Below are positions 1-8,029 of a stretch of 64,000 nucleotides of DNA, in pieces. Under the pieces are notes generated by a model. That model did not search any database and was not told the DNA's origin. It worked only from the letters and a program-made list of their open reading frames with translations. Position numbers and translations under genes: made by a program. The first letter of the stretch is position 1, and each line of letters begins with the position of its first letter. The DNA comes from Novosphingobium sp. CF614 (lineage in GTDB: Bacteria; Pseudomonadota; Alphaproteobacteria; Sphingomonadales; Sphingomonadaceae), in assembly GCF_900113255.1 (NCBI RefSeq), contig NZ_FOOR01000003.1, positions 186,001-250,000 of the forward strand, written 5' to 3'.

Positions 1-1
1 C

Positions 2-94
2 GCGCTGGCGGAGCTTGCGGACATGGTGGTGACCTTGGGCGACGAGAGGCTGGAAGCAGGGCAAATGTCGGCACGGACCGGCAAGGCGGAATGA
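2..94 (+). CDS. C-terminal tail of an ABC exporter ATPase (partial, 5' end outside window)
   Basis: Only the last 30 codons are present, open to the left edge and ending in TGA at 92-94. The tail contains LAELADMVVTLGDERLEAG, which matches the usual end of an ABC-exporter nucleotide-binding domain (the aaDrvvvLdgGrlveG stretch after the H-loop histidine). The next gene starts one base after this stop, so the two are probably translationally coupled. If the neighbour is a QhpE-type protease, this would be the matching exporter (QhpF type), but that rests on context. With so few residues a different helical protein cannot be excluded. Confidence 0.45.
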   Translation, partial: ALAELADMVVTLGDERLEAGQMSARTGKAE

Positions 95-95
95 C

Positions 96-803
96 ATGAC
101 CGGCACTGCGACGGGACGCGGCGTTCGCATCGCCGTCATCGACAGCGGCGTCAATCCGGACCACGCTCATATCGAGGCTTCGCGCCTTGCCGCCGGCGCC
201 GGAATACGCGGCGACGGCAGCGTCGAGCTGGGGGCGGAGGCCACGCTCGACCGGCTGGGCCACGGGACGGCGGTAATGGCGGCAATCCAGGAAAAAGCCC
301 CCGGCGCCACCTGCATTCCCATCCGCGTGTTCCACGATAGCCTGAGGACCACCGGCCTGGGGCTCATCGCGGCGCTCGACTGGGCGATCGCGCAGCGCGT
401 GGACGTCATCAACCTCAGCCTGGGCTCGACCACCCCGGCCCATGCGCCGGCCTTTGGCGCGGCGATAGAACGGGCAAACCGCGCGGCCACGATCGTCGTG
501 GCGCCCCGTGAGGTTGACGGAGCGCCCTGCTATCCCGGCGCGATCGACGGCGTCATCGGCGTGGGCATCGACTGGGACTGCCCGCGTGCGGCATTTCGCG
601 TCGCCGAAGACCAAAGGCATTTCCTGGCCTCCGGCTATCCCCGCCCGATACCCGGCGTGCCGCCGCGCCGAAATCTCTACGGCATCAGCTTTGCCACGGC
701 CCAGCTATCCGGCTTTGCCGCCTGCGCGCTCGAAAACCTGCCCTCGGCAGGCCCCGCCAGAATCACCGCGCTGCGAACCGCGCTATACGCGAACGCCCGA
801 TGA
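96..803 (+). CDS. Short cytosolic S8 subtilisin-like serine protease, QhpE-like
   Basis: A 235-residue S8-family protease with no signal peptide or propeptide. The triad is visible: Asp16 in AVIDSGV, His56 in GHGTAV and Ser198 in GISFATAQ. At 235 residues it is close to a bare catalytic domain. The closest known type is QhpE, the intracellular subtilisin that trims the leader of the cross-linked gamma subunit of quinohaemoprotein amine dehydrogenase, found beside an ABC exporter, a radical-SAM enzyme and a flavin monooxygenase. Only the exporter tail is visible here, so this assignment is an inference. Oddly, the usual AAGN motif carrying the oxyanion-hole Asn reads VVAPREVDGAPCYPG, with no Asn there. 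The ATG at 96 follows the upstream stop at once. Confidence 0.72.
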   Translation: MTGTATGRGVRIAVIDSGVNPDHAHIEASRLAAGAGIRGDGSVELGAEATLDRLGHGTAVMAAIQEKAPGATCIPIRVFHDSLRTTGLGLIAALDWAIAQRVDVINLSLGSTTPAHAPAFGAAIERANRAATIVVAPREVDGAPCYPGAIDGVIGVGIDWDCPRAAFRVAEDQRHFLASGYPRPIPGVPPRRNLYGISFATAQLSGFAACALENLPSAGPARITALRTALYANAR

Positions 804-808
804 AGACG

Positions 809-834
809 CCCGCCACGCTGAGCAGCGTGGCGGG
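809..834. terminator. GC-rich hairpin after the protease gene
   Basis: CCCGCCACGCTG at 809-820 is followed, after AG, by its exact complement CAGCGTGGCGGG at 823-834, five bases beyond the protease stop. This would form an 11-bp stem with a four-base loop. There is no T-run, so it may be a weak or Rho-assisted terminator or a 3'-end stabiliser shared by the converging genes. Confidence 0.45.
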
Positions 835-852
835 TGAATACAGCCGAGTTCC

Positions 853-880
853 ATCGATCGGAACCCGGGTTCCGATCGAT
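853..880. repeat. Perfect 28-bp palindrome between convergent genes
   Basis: ATCGATCGGAACCC at 853-866 is followed directly by GGGTTCCGATCGAT at 867-880, its exact reverse complement, with no spacer. It lies 12 bp downstream of the TonB-receptor stop on the minus strand and 19 bp after the hairpin at 809-834. It could be a terminator stem for the receptor gene, though no T-run follows, or a protein-binding or recombination site. Nothing in the sequence decides between these. Confidence 0.6.
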
Positions 881-891
881 GCTCCCTGCTA

Positions 892-3618
892 TCAGAACTT
901 CTGGCCGAATCGCATGCCGAAGAATTGCGGCTTGATCGTGAAGGTGCGGGACGAGCCCGCGCAGAAATCGATTGAGCAGAACGTGTTCTTGGTCAGCCCG
1001 CCGCGCTTGTCGAAGGCGTTCTGGAGGAAAAGCGTAAAGCTCCAACTGTCCTTCTTCACCCCAGCCGAAAAGTCGAAGCTGACGAAACCCTTGGTGTTGC
1101 CGAGCAGCGCGTTGTTGTCGACGTTCAGGTCCTGGGTCGCGCCCGTCTGGTACAGCGCCGCACCCTGGAGATAGGTCTCAAAATCACCAATGATGGTATC
1201 ATAACGGATAGAGGTCGTACCCTTGAATTTCGGTTGGCGAGGCAGGCGCGTACCGTTGGCGGCGGCAACCTGAGGGGTCGGCGGGCTCGACCCTGGCACA
1301 TCCTCGCCAAGCGTACAGCTCGGCAATTGCGAGATGGTTGCGGTCGACCTGTCGAGCGCGAAGTTGCAGAAGTTCCCCTTCAGCTTGCCGTCATTGTAAG
1401 CGCCGGAACTCGATATGGTGACCTTGCCCAGCTTCAAGTCGGCATCATATTCGATGCCCTTGACCTCGGCCTTGCCGGCATTGCCGGTCATGCCCGCGCC
1501 CTGTGCGCCCGAAACCACGACGCTATATTGGATATTGTTCCACTTTTCGAGATAGACGGCGGCATTCAGGCGGAAGACACTGCCCCAGGTCGTTTTCACG
1601 CCCACTTCGAAGTTTGTCAGCGTCTCGGACTTGTAGGGCGCCACGTCCACCGGGCCATAGCCGCGAATACGCAGCGGCCGATTGAAACCACCGGGCCGGA
1701 AACCAGTCGAATAATTGAAATAGAGCATCTTGTCCGGCTGGAACTGCCAATCCAGCGCGACCTTGTGCGTTTCGCCGCTTTCCTTGTAGCGACCGGTTTC
1801 GTCCGTAGCCCGGAAGTTGGTGTTGAGGCACTGCAGTCGCGCCGCCGGCAGTGGCGTCGGGCAGCCGAAGGTCCCGGTCGGCACGTACAGCGAAGTGACG
1901 GTGTTGGCGGCGGAAGCCGCCACGCCGGCGAAACCCACGACGGCATAATCGGTCCAGAAATAGCGGATACCGCCCGTGATCTTCAGTGAAGGCGTAATAT
2001 TGTAATGGCCTTCGGCGAAGATCGCCTCGTCATGATAGAGCTGGTTCTGTTCGACGACGTAGAAGCCGTCCCCCTTCACCGCCTGCGTGCCATAGACCAT
2101 GGTTCCGAGCGGATTGCCGTTCGCGTTGATGACATCGCTGGTGTCGAAATAGGGTACGCCGTCATCATCATAGGCGATCGCGTACATGGCCGGCACACCG
2201 ATCAACCCGCCCGCGACATCGCCGCCGCCCGTCTGGGTATATCCGGTGATGGTATCGAGGCCGCGTATCGCGTAGTAGGTGTTGCTCTCGTTCTTCTGCC
2301 GCTGGTAGAAGCCGCCGATGGTGACGTCGAATGGCCAGTCCTTCGGCGTGCTCAGGCGCAGTTCCTGCGTGAACTTGTTCCTGTGCCAATCGGCATGATA
2401 ATATTGCGTCGGGTCGATCATCGAGCATTGCTGCGATGCGCCCGATCCCGTGCAATTGTCGAAGAACTGGAGATAGCTTTCATAGCCCGGCCCAAAACCG
2501 TCATAGGTGACAGTATAATAGGTATAGTCATTCAGCGTCTTGGTCCTGCGCTTGAAATAGCCGGTCGCCGAAACGATGTCCCAGTCGCCGATATGGCCGT
2601 GGATGCTCAGCGCCGCCTGATACCATCTGTCGTCATTGCGGGTCTTGTCGTAGTCGTGCACTTCCAGGTCGCCGACGCGCGGGTCATAACCGAAATAGCC
2701 GTTCGCGATCTGCCGCTGTGCGGTGAATTGCGGCGTGATCTCCCAGTCAGGAGCCGGCTGCCACAGGATCTGCACGCGGCCGCCGAATTCCTTGATGGTG
2801 TTGTAGTCGTCCTTGGCGATATCACTGTTATCGAGCGCGTAGGACGTGGCCGGATTCTCATCGCCCAGCGTGTAAACCGCCGGAGCGCCATTGTTGAGCA
2901 GGCCGTTGTTGGGCGTGTTGTCGATATAGCCGCCGTCGCGCCGGTAATAGCCCATGACGCGCAGTGCCAGTGTTTCGCCTTGCGGAATGTTGATATAGGA
3001 TTTGAGCTTCCCGCCAAAATCGCCCTTGCCGTATTTGTTGGCCTCGACATCGTAACCGAATTCGAAGGTGTCGAGCTTGGGCTTGTTGGTGATGATGCGG
3101 ATCGTGCCCGCCAGCGATCCCGCGCCGTAAAGCGTGCCCTGCGGACCCGACAGCGCTTCAATGCGCTCCAGGTCATAGGCCTGGATATCGGGCACTTCGG
3201 TGCCGGTGATCGGAATGTCGTCCAGATAATAACCAACCGAGGCGTAGTTGCCGCCCGCCGGCACGATACCGCGAAAAAAGGCGGTGTTGCGGCCTGGTCC
3301 GATCCCCTCGAAGGATACCGAGGGCAGCAGCGCGGCAAAATCGGACAAACCCGTCACCTGCCGTTCCGCCAGCTTCTCGGCGCCCAGCGCCTGGATGGAG
3401 ATCGGCACCTTCTGCACACTTTCCGCCGTGCGCGTCGCGGTCACGACGATATCGCCAAGGCCGCCGGAGTCCCCGGCGTCCGCGGAAGCGGCCGGGCCGG
3501 ATTCGGCGGCCGCATCGTCCGCCGCGAAGGCCATTCCGGGAGAGACAAGCCCCGACAGCATGGTGGTCACCCCCAGGGCCCTGATGAAACGAGACCGGCG
3601 GTGAGGTTGCATTTTCAT
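892..3618 (-). CDS. TonB-dependent outer-membrane receptor
   Basis: A 908-residue TonB-dependent receptor that would import a bulky ligand across the outer membrane. The signal peptide spans residues 1-32 and ends GMAFA before ADDAAAES. The plug begins at about residue 55 (DIVVTATRTAESVQKVPISI, close to a TonB-box and plug start). It includes AFFRGI, the GPQGTLYGAGSLAGTIRIITNKP segment typical of the family (in pieces), and VGYYLDDIPI. A 22-strand barrel follows, ending in phenylalanine (FGMRFGQKF). The start is supported by AAGGGGAG at 3635-3628, nine bases upstream. It is divergent from a TPR-sulfotransferase. The substrate is unknown; the barrel resembles the large sphingomonad receptors for aromatic, terpenoid or steroid compounds, which agrees with the catabolic cluster nearby but does not prove it. 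Confidence 0.93.
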   Translation of the reverse strand: MKMQPHRRSRFIRALGVTTMLSGLVSPGMAFAADDAAAESGPAASADAGDSGGLGDIVVTATRTAESVQKVPISIQALGAEKLAERQVTGLSDFAALLPSVSFEGIGPGRNTAFFRGIVPAGGNYASVGYYLDDIPITGTEVPDIQAYDLERIEALSGPQGTLYGAGSLAGTIRIITNKPKLDTFEFGYDVEANKYGKGDFGGKLKSYINIPQGETLALRVMGYYRRDGGYIDNTPNNGLLNNGAPAVYTLGDENPATSYALDNSDIAKDDYNTIKEFGGRVQILWQPAPDWEITPQFTAQRQIANGYFGYDPRVGDLEVHDYDKTRNDDRWYQAALSIHGHIGDWDIVSATGYFKRRTKTLNDYTYYTVTYDGFGPGYESYLQFFDNCTGSGASQQCSMIDPTQYYHADWHRNKFTQELRLSTPKDWPFDVTIGGFYQRQKNESNTYYAIRGLDTITGYTQTGGGDVAGGLIGVPAMYAIAYDDDGVPYFDTSDVINANGNPLGTMVYGTQAVKGDGFYVVEQNQLYHDEAIFAEGHYNITPSLKITGGIRYFWTDYAVVGFAGVAASAANTVTSLYVPTGTFGCPTPLPAARLQCLNTNFRATDETGRYKESGETHKVALDWQFQPDKMLYFNYSTGFRPGGFNRPLRIRGYGPVDVAPYKSETLTNFEVGVKTTWGSVFRLNAAVYLEKWNNIQYSVVVSGAQGAGMTGNAGKAEVKGIEYDADLKLGKVTISSSGAYNDGKLKGNFCNFALDRSTATISQLPSCTLGEDVPGSSPPTPQVAAANGTRLPRQPKFKGTTSIRYDTIIGDFETYLQGAALYQTGATQDLNVDNNALLGNTKGFVSFDFSAGVKKDSWSFTLFLQNAFDKRGGLTKNTFCSIDFCAGSSRTFTIKPQFFGMRFGQKF

Positions 3619-3995
3619 ACCGATTGACTCCCCTTGCAGTAGCTAACCCTCCTTGCCTGCTCTCCCGCGCGTGTTTTTTGCATTGCACCGTCGCCGCCGG
3701 GAGCCACGATCGGCTCCGGTTTTCGCAATTGCAAAACATGCCGCGACCGGGAGCAGCCTGTGCTCTCCAGATTGCCGCATGACAGCGCAGCTTAGACGGT
3801 ATTACTTATGTTCCCCTTGGACTTCCGCCGTTCTGGGACGGTCGTCCAAGTTTCATAATGCTATATCACGACACGGAGTCAACACCCTTGTTCGGACCAG
3901 CATTCGGACCGGCATGCGGTCACGCGTTCGCGGCCGCGGCATCGGCGGTTGCGCAACTGCAAAATCGTGCTCATTATGCGAAAGCGAAAAGAAAA
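3619..3995. promoter_or_regulatory. Divergent intergenic region with repeated TGCAA dyads
   Basis: 377 bases separate two divergent genes and hold no convincing ORF. Three related TGCAA-rich elements are visible: TTTTTGCATTGCACC at 3675-3689, TTTTCGCAATTGCAAAAC at 3720-3737, and GTTGCGCAACTGCAAAATCG at 3948-3967. A similar element, TTTCGCACTTGCAAAA, appears at 13140-13155. They could be operators for a shared regulator controlling the receptor and the sulfotransferase. No promoter boxes were assigned with confidence. Confidence 0.35.
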
Positions 3996-6062
3996 ATGGG
4001 GTCCCGGATGGAAGCTGCTGCCCGCACCAGTAACACTGCGACCGACCCTCTTTCGCTGAAGCAAGCGCTCGAACAGGCTGCGCGGCTGCTGGACAAGCAG
4101 CCGGAGGCGGCATTGAGGCGGGCCGAAGCGATACTGAAGCAGGCCCAGGGCCTGCCGGCGGCGGAACTGCTCGCCTGCCAGGCCTTGCGGCGGATGGGCA
4201 AGACCAAGGCGGCGCTGACGCGTGTTTCCGCACTCGCTCGCAGCCAGTCGCGCGTGCCCGCGGTGATCTGGGAATGGGCGCTGGCGGCCAGCGAGGCGGG
4301 CGCGGGCAAGCAGGCGATTGCCGCGCTGGAAAGCCTGACCCGGCAGCAGCCCGCCGTGGCGGACGGCTGGTTCCTGCTGGCCAGGGAGCTGCGCAAGGCC
4401 GGCCTCAAGGACGAGGCGTGGCGCGCGGACCTTTCCGGCGTGCATGCTTCCTCGCGCGATCCGCAGTTGCTCGAGGCTGCGATGGCGATGAACGAGGGCC
4501 GCCTGGATGAAGGCGAAGCCATCCTCAAGGGACGGCTCCAGCGTGTCCCCGGCGATCCGGCCGGCCACCGCCTGCTCGGAGAAATCAACTGGCGGCGCGG
4601 CGACATGACAGCGGCGCTCGCGCTGGTCGAACGCGCCTTGCAACTCGCGCCCGGCTTCGATCTGGCGCGCGATTTCCTGGTGCGCCTGCTGCTCCAGACC
4701 AACCGCCTGCCGGAAGCGCTCGAGCATGCCGAGACGCTGGCCTCCTCGCCGCTGAAGAGCCCCGGCCACGCCCTGCTCAAAGCCTCCGTGCTGGTGCGTC
4801 TGGGCGATCAGCGGCGAGCGCGGGCGATCTACGAAAAGCTGCTGAAGCAGCAACCGGATCAACCGCAAGTCTGGCAGAATCTGGGCCACGTCCTCAAGAC
4901 GCTGGGCGAGCAGGCCGATGCGATCGACGCCTACCGCCAGGCCGTGGCGCGGCAACCGGCCATGGGCGAAGCCTGGTGGAGCCTCGCCAACCTGAAGACC
5001 GTGCAGCTGGGCGCCGAGGACATCGCCGCGATCGAACGGGCCCTCGCGCTGCTGGAACCGGATGCCGCGAACCGCCGGGAAGACATCTTCCATCTTCATT
5101 TCTCGCTCGGCAAGGCCTTCGAGGACGCGGGCGACTATGCCGCGTCCTTTCGCCATTACGACCTGGGCAACCGGCTGCGCCGCGCCATGGTGCTGCACGA
5201 CGCCGATGGCTTTTCCGCCGAAGTGGCCGCCGCCGCCGGCACTTTCACCAGCGCCTTCCTTTCCGAGATGGGAGCAGGTGGCTGCCCGGCGCCGGACCCG
5301 ATCTTCATCGTCGGCCTGCCGCGCTCCGGCTCGACGCTGGTCGAGCAGATCCTCGCCAGCCATGGCCAGGTGGAAGGAACGATGGAGCTGCCGGAGATGA
5401 TGATGCTCGCCAGCCGCCTGCAATCACGGGTCGACGAAGGCGAATTCCCCGATTTCCGCGCCATGGTCTCCTCGCTTTCGCCGCAGGATCGCCTGCGGCT
5501 GGGCGAGGAATATATCGAGCGCACCCGCGTCCACCGCCACACGGCCAAGCCGCTGTTCGTCGACAAGATGCCCAACAACTGGCAGCACGTGGGCCTTATC
5601 AGGCTGATCCTGCCGAACGCGAAGATCGTCGATGCCCGGCGCCATCCGCTGTCCTGCTGCCTTTCCGGCTGGAAACAGCACTTCGCGCGCGGGCAGGCCT
5701 TTACATACGACCTTGCCGACATCGGCCGCTATTACCGCGACTACGTGGGGCTGATGGCCGCGCATGACCGCGCCGCGCCCGGCGCGGTGCACCGCGTGAT
5801 CTATGAAAACATGGTGGCCGACACCGAAACCGAGATCCGCCGGCTGCTGGACTATCTCAGCCTGCCCTTCGAACGGGCCTGCCTCGAATTCTACAACAAC
5901 GGTCGCGCCGTGCGCACGGCCAGTTCCGAGCAGGTACGCAAGCCGATCTTCACCGATGCGGTCGGGCACTGGAAGAACTACGAGCCCTGGCTTGGACCCC
6001 TGGTGGAAGCCCTCGGCCCGGTACTCGGTGCCTATCCTGAGGTGCCCGAAACCCGGGACTGA
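3996..6062 (+). CDS. TPR-containing sulfotransferase-family protein
   Basis: About 688 residues if started at the ATG at 3996 (purine-rich AAAGCGAAAAGAAAA just upstream); the frame is open to an ATG at 3858, but the extra 46 residues are unconvincing. The N-terminal 420 residues are TPR-like helical repeats (for example PQVWQNLGHVLKTLGEQADA). The C-terminal domain is a PAPS-dependent sulfotransferase. Its 5'-phosphosulfate loop is FIVGLPRSGSTLVEQIL with ASHGQVEGTMELPE after it, and a 3'-phosphate site follows at DARRHPLSCCLSGWKQHF. TPR plus sulfotransferase proteins next to TonB-dependent receptors are common in sphingomonads. The acceptor is unknown: a protein, lipid, glycan or small molecule is possible. 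Confidence 0.88.
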   Translation: MGSRMEAAARTSNTATDPLSLKQALEQAARLLDKQPEAALRRAEAILKQAQGLPAAELLACQALRRMGKTKAALTRVSALARSQSRVPAVIWEWALAASEAGAGKQAIAALESLTRQQPAVADGWFLLARELRKAGLKDEAWRADLSGVHASSRDPQLLEAAMAMNEGRLDEGEAILKGRLQRVPGDPAGHRLLGEINWRRGDMTAALALVERALQLAPGFDLARDFLVRLLLQTNRLPEALEHAETLASSPLKSPGHALLKASVLVRLGDQRRARAIYEKLLKQQPDQPQVWQNLGHVLKTLGEQADAIDAYRQAVARQPAMGEAWWSLANLKTVQLGAEDIAAIERALALLEPDAANRREDIFHLHFSLGKAFEDAGDYAASFRHYDLGNRLRRAMVLHDADGFSAEVAAAAGTFTSAFLSEMGAGGCPAPDPIFIVGLPRSGSTLVEQILASHGQVEGTMELPEMMMLASRLQSRVDEGEFPDFRAMVSSLSPQDRLRLGEEYIERTRVHRHTAKPLFVDKMPNNWQHVGLIRLILPNAKIVDARRHPLSCCLSGWKQHFARGQAFTYDLADIGRYYRDYVGLMAAHDRAAPGAVHRVIYENMVADTETEIRRLLDYLSLPFERACLEFYNNGRAVRTASSEQVRKPIFTDAVGHWKNYEPWLGPLVEALGPVLGAYPEVPETRD

Positions 6063-6159
6063 TGCTCGAACCCGGCCGGACGATCGCAGACGGCGGCCTC
6101 CAATGACCAAGCAAGGAGAGGAACGAGGGAGCAGGAGTTCCGATCACCGGAATTTCATA

Positions 6160-6777
6160 TTATAAGTCATTGAATATATTATTGAAGTCTGCATATTGTT
6201 CTTCGATCACGTCGCCCAGATCGCTGGCGCAATCGTCAGCGATCCAGACCCCGACCGCGTGTGAGAACACCGCCAGTGCAACGCGCGCCCGAAGCGCGAA
6301 CGCCTCCGGAGGGCGATCATCGCCACGACGCACCGCCAGGGCCTTGGCGACACCAATGGCCCAACCCCGCCCGATGTCATGGCTCAGCCTGCGCAGCGGC
6401 GGCGAGAGCGCGATGATCTTGGCGAGGCGCGCCGTGAGTCCGGTGTCGAATTCGACCAGCCACACCTGTTTGACGGCGTTCTTGATCGCCAGGAAGTCGC
6501 TCTCCTCCGCCGGGCGCCGCACGACCGCCTCCCAGAGCGCGGGAAGCAGCGCGTCTTGAAAATTCAGGACCACGTCGGCCTTGCCGGGAAAATAACGGAA
6601 GAACGTGGCGGTCGCGACTTCGGCCAGTTCGGCGATCTGCTCCACCGTCGTATCTTCATAACCCTGCTCGGTGAACAGCGTGAGCGCCGCCTCCCGGATC
6701 GCGCGCTGCGTTCGCAGGCGCTTTCTTTCGCGCAGGCCCGGCTGCTTCATGCGTAGGGATGTGTCCGGTAAACTCAT
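6160..6777 (-). CDS. TetR-family transcriptional regulator
   Basis: A 205-residue TetR-type repressor. Residues about 18-65 form the helix-turn-helix: RTQRAIREAALTLFTEQGYE, then TTVEQIAELAEVATATFFRYFPGKADVVL, with the family's signature Phe-Phe-Arg-Tyr-Phe. The all-helical C-terminal half is the ligand and dimer domain and cannot be matched to a specific ligand. It is divergent from the SDR-P450-PhyH-ACAD genes and probably represses them and itself. A 25-bp dyad at 6786-6810 lies nine bases upstream of its start and is a good candidate operator. It converges with the sulfotransferase gene. The inducer is likely a substrate or CoA-thioester intermediate of the pathway, by analogy with other catabolic TetR proteins. 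Confidence 0.92.
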   Translation of the reverse strand: MSLPDTSLRMKQPGLRERKRLRTQRAIREAALTLFTEQGYEDTTVEQIAELAEVATATFFRYFPGKADVVLNFQDALLPALWEAVVRRPAEESDFLAIKNAVKQVWLVEFDTGLTARLAKIIALSPPLRRLSHDIGRGWAIGVAKALAVRRGDDRPPEAFALRARVALAVFSHAVGVWIADDCASDLGDVIEEQYADFNNIFNDL

Positions 6778-6785
6778 AGTGGGAC

Positions 6786-6810
6786 TAATATGAGATTGAC
6801 TCTCAAATTA
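6786..6810. promoter_or_regulatory. Candidate TetR operator
   Basis: The dyad reads TAAT-a-TGAGA-ttgac-TCTCA-a-ATTA, with nine of ten arm positions complementary. It is AT-rich against a GC-rich background and sits between the tetR start at 6777 and the catabolic genes starting at 6988. Position and symmetry are typical of an autoregulated divergent TetR operator. Confidence 0.6.
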
Positions 6811-6987
6811 TGTCAAATACCATTTTGGAGCGACGATCGGGATTCGCCGTCGCAAGCGAAGAATCCAAGGATGAGGGAGGCCGGCGAAGCTCTCTCACCC
6901 CGGAATCCGCCAGGAATTCTACAAGATATCGGTGCCGTTTCGAAGTGCCGCAACAAGATTTCAGCTTTGAGAGAGGATCAACAGCCC

Positions 6988-7950
6988 ATGACAGAATTGC
7001 GTTTCGACGGGAAAATCGTGCTGGTCACCGGCGGCGGCCGGGGAGTGGGTCGCGCCCATGCGCTGCTGCTGGCATCGCGCGGCGCGAAAGTCGTGGTGGC
7101 CGATCCCGGCGTCGCGGTGGACGGTTCGGGCGGCTCGAACGGGCCGGCGGACGAAGTCGTGCAAGAAATCAAGGCGGCGGGCGGAGACGCGGTCGCCTGC
7201 TATGCGTCGGTGGCGGAGGAAGCCGGCGCGAGCGCGATGGTCCAGGCCGCGCTCGACAGCTTCGGCCGGCTCGACGCGGTCATCAACAATGCCGGCATCA
7301 ACGGTCCGGAATTGTTCGAGAACCATACGGCCGAAGATTTCCGCAGCATGGCCGAGGTGAATTACCTCGGAACCGCCAATGTCTGCCGCGCGGCATGGAA
7401 GCACTTCATGAAGAGCGGCGGCGGCCGCATCGTCAACACCGCCTCCGAAGGCCCGCTGGGCATCCATGAAATGATGACGGCATACGGCGGCGCGAAAGGC
7501 GGCGTGATCGGCCTGACCCTGGCACTGGCTTCGGAGGGTCCGAAATATGGGATCGCGGTCAACGGCTTCTCGCCGCGCGTGGGCACCAGGATGTCCTCAC
7601 CGGAAAGAATGTCGCATGTCTACGGCCGCCCGCCAGAGACTTTTGCCAAGCTGTCGACGGTGTTTCCGCCGGAACTGGCATCGCCGGCGGCGGTCTATCT
7701 CGCCCATGAAAGCTGCCCGCTCAACGGGGTCATGCTGTGCTGCGGCGGTGGGCAGGTCCTGCGCATGGCGATCATGCAGAACGATGGGTTCACAAGCGAA
7801 AACCTGACGATGGAAGCGATCACCGCGCATCTCGATGAAATCGTCGACATGAGCGACGCGGCCAATGTCGGCGTAGGCATGCTCGAAGGCGAGACGCGCA
7901 AGCCGAAGCTGGCGGGCGGAAACAAGACCAGCCTGGAAGCGGTGGAGTAG
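6988..7950 (+). CDS. SDR-family NAD(P)-dependent oxidoreductase, MFE-2 hydroxyacyl-CoA dehydrogenase-like
   Basis: A 320-residue short-chain dehydrogenase. The Rossmann glycine motif is VTGGGRGVGRAHALLLASRGAKV, seen as TGGGRGVG near the N-terminus; NNAGI follows at mid-domain, and the active site is NTASEG with YGGAK. The stretch DPGVAVDGSGGSNGPADEVV resembles the (3R)-hydroxyacyl-CoA dehydrogenase domain of multifunctional enzyme type 2, so a 3-hydroxyacyl-CoA substrate is likely. The ATG at 6988 has GAGAGGA at 6971-6977 as ribosome-binding site; the open frame extends upstream but lacks one. It is the first gene of the cluster controlled by the divergent TetR. The C-terminal 60 residues are an extension beyond the core SDR fold with no assigned role. 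Confidence 0.9.
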   Translation: MTELRFDGKIVLVTGGGRGVGRAHALLLASRGAKVVVADPGVAVDGSGGSNGPADEVVQEIKAAGGDAVACYASVAEEAGASAMVQAALDSFGRLDAVINNAGINGPELFENHTAEDFRSMAEVNYLGTANVCRAAWKHFMKSGGGRIVNTASEGPLGIHEMMTAYGGAKGGVIGLTLALASEGPKYGIAVNGFSPRVGTRMSSPERMSHVYGRPPETFAKLSTVFPPELASPAAVYLAHESCPLNGVMLCCGGGQVLRMAIMQNDGFTSENLTMEAITAHLDEIVDMSDAANVGVGMLEGETRKPKLAGGNKTSLEAVE

Positions 7951-7999
7951 ATCGAGGTCGCGGCGGGGTTGGCGTTCGCGCGCCGGTCCCCTCGATTTT
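7951..7999 (+). terminator. Possible intrinsic terminator after the SDR gene
   Basis: ATCGAGG at 7951-7957 pairs with CCTCGAT at 7990-7996, with an inner CGGCG/CGCCG pair, and the stem runs into TTTT at 7996-7999. It starts right after the SDR stop, so it may attenuate read-through to the P450 gene. The long internal loop makes it uncertain. Confidence 0.4.
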
Positions 8000-8029
8000 G
8001 ACCCGACTGCAAGAAACGGAATACCCACG

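Noticed and set aside
2005..3627. 540-codon open frame on the plus strand
   Set aside because: It lies wholly antisense to the TonB receptor gene, whose product matches its family from signal peptide to C-terminal Phe. Long antisense frames are common at this GC content.
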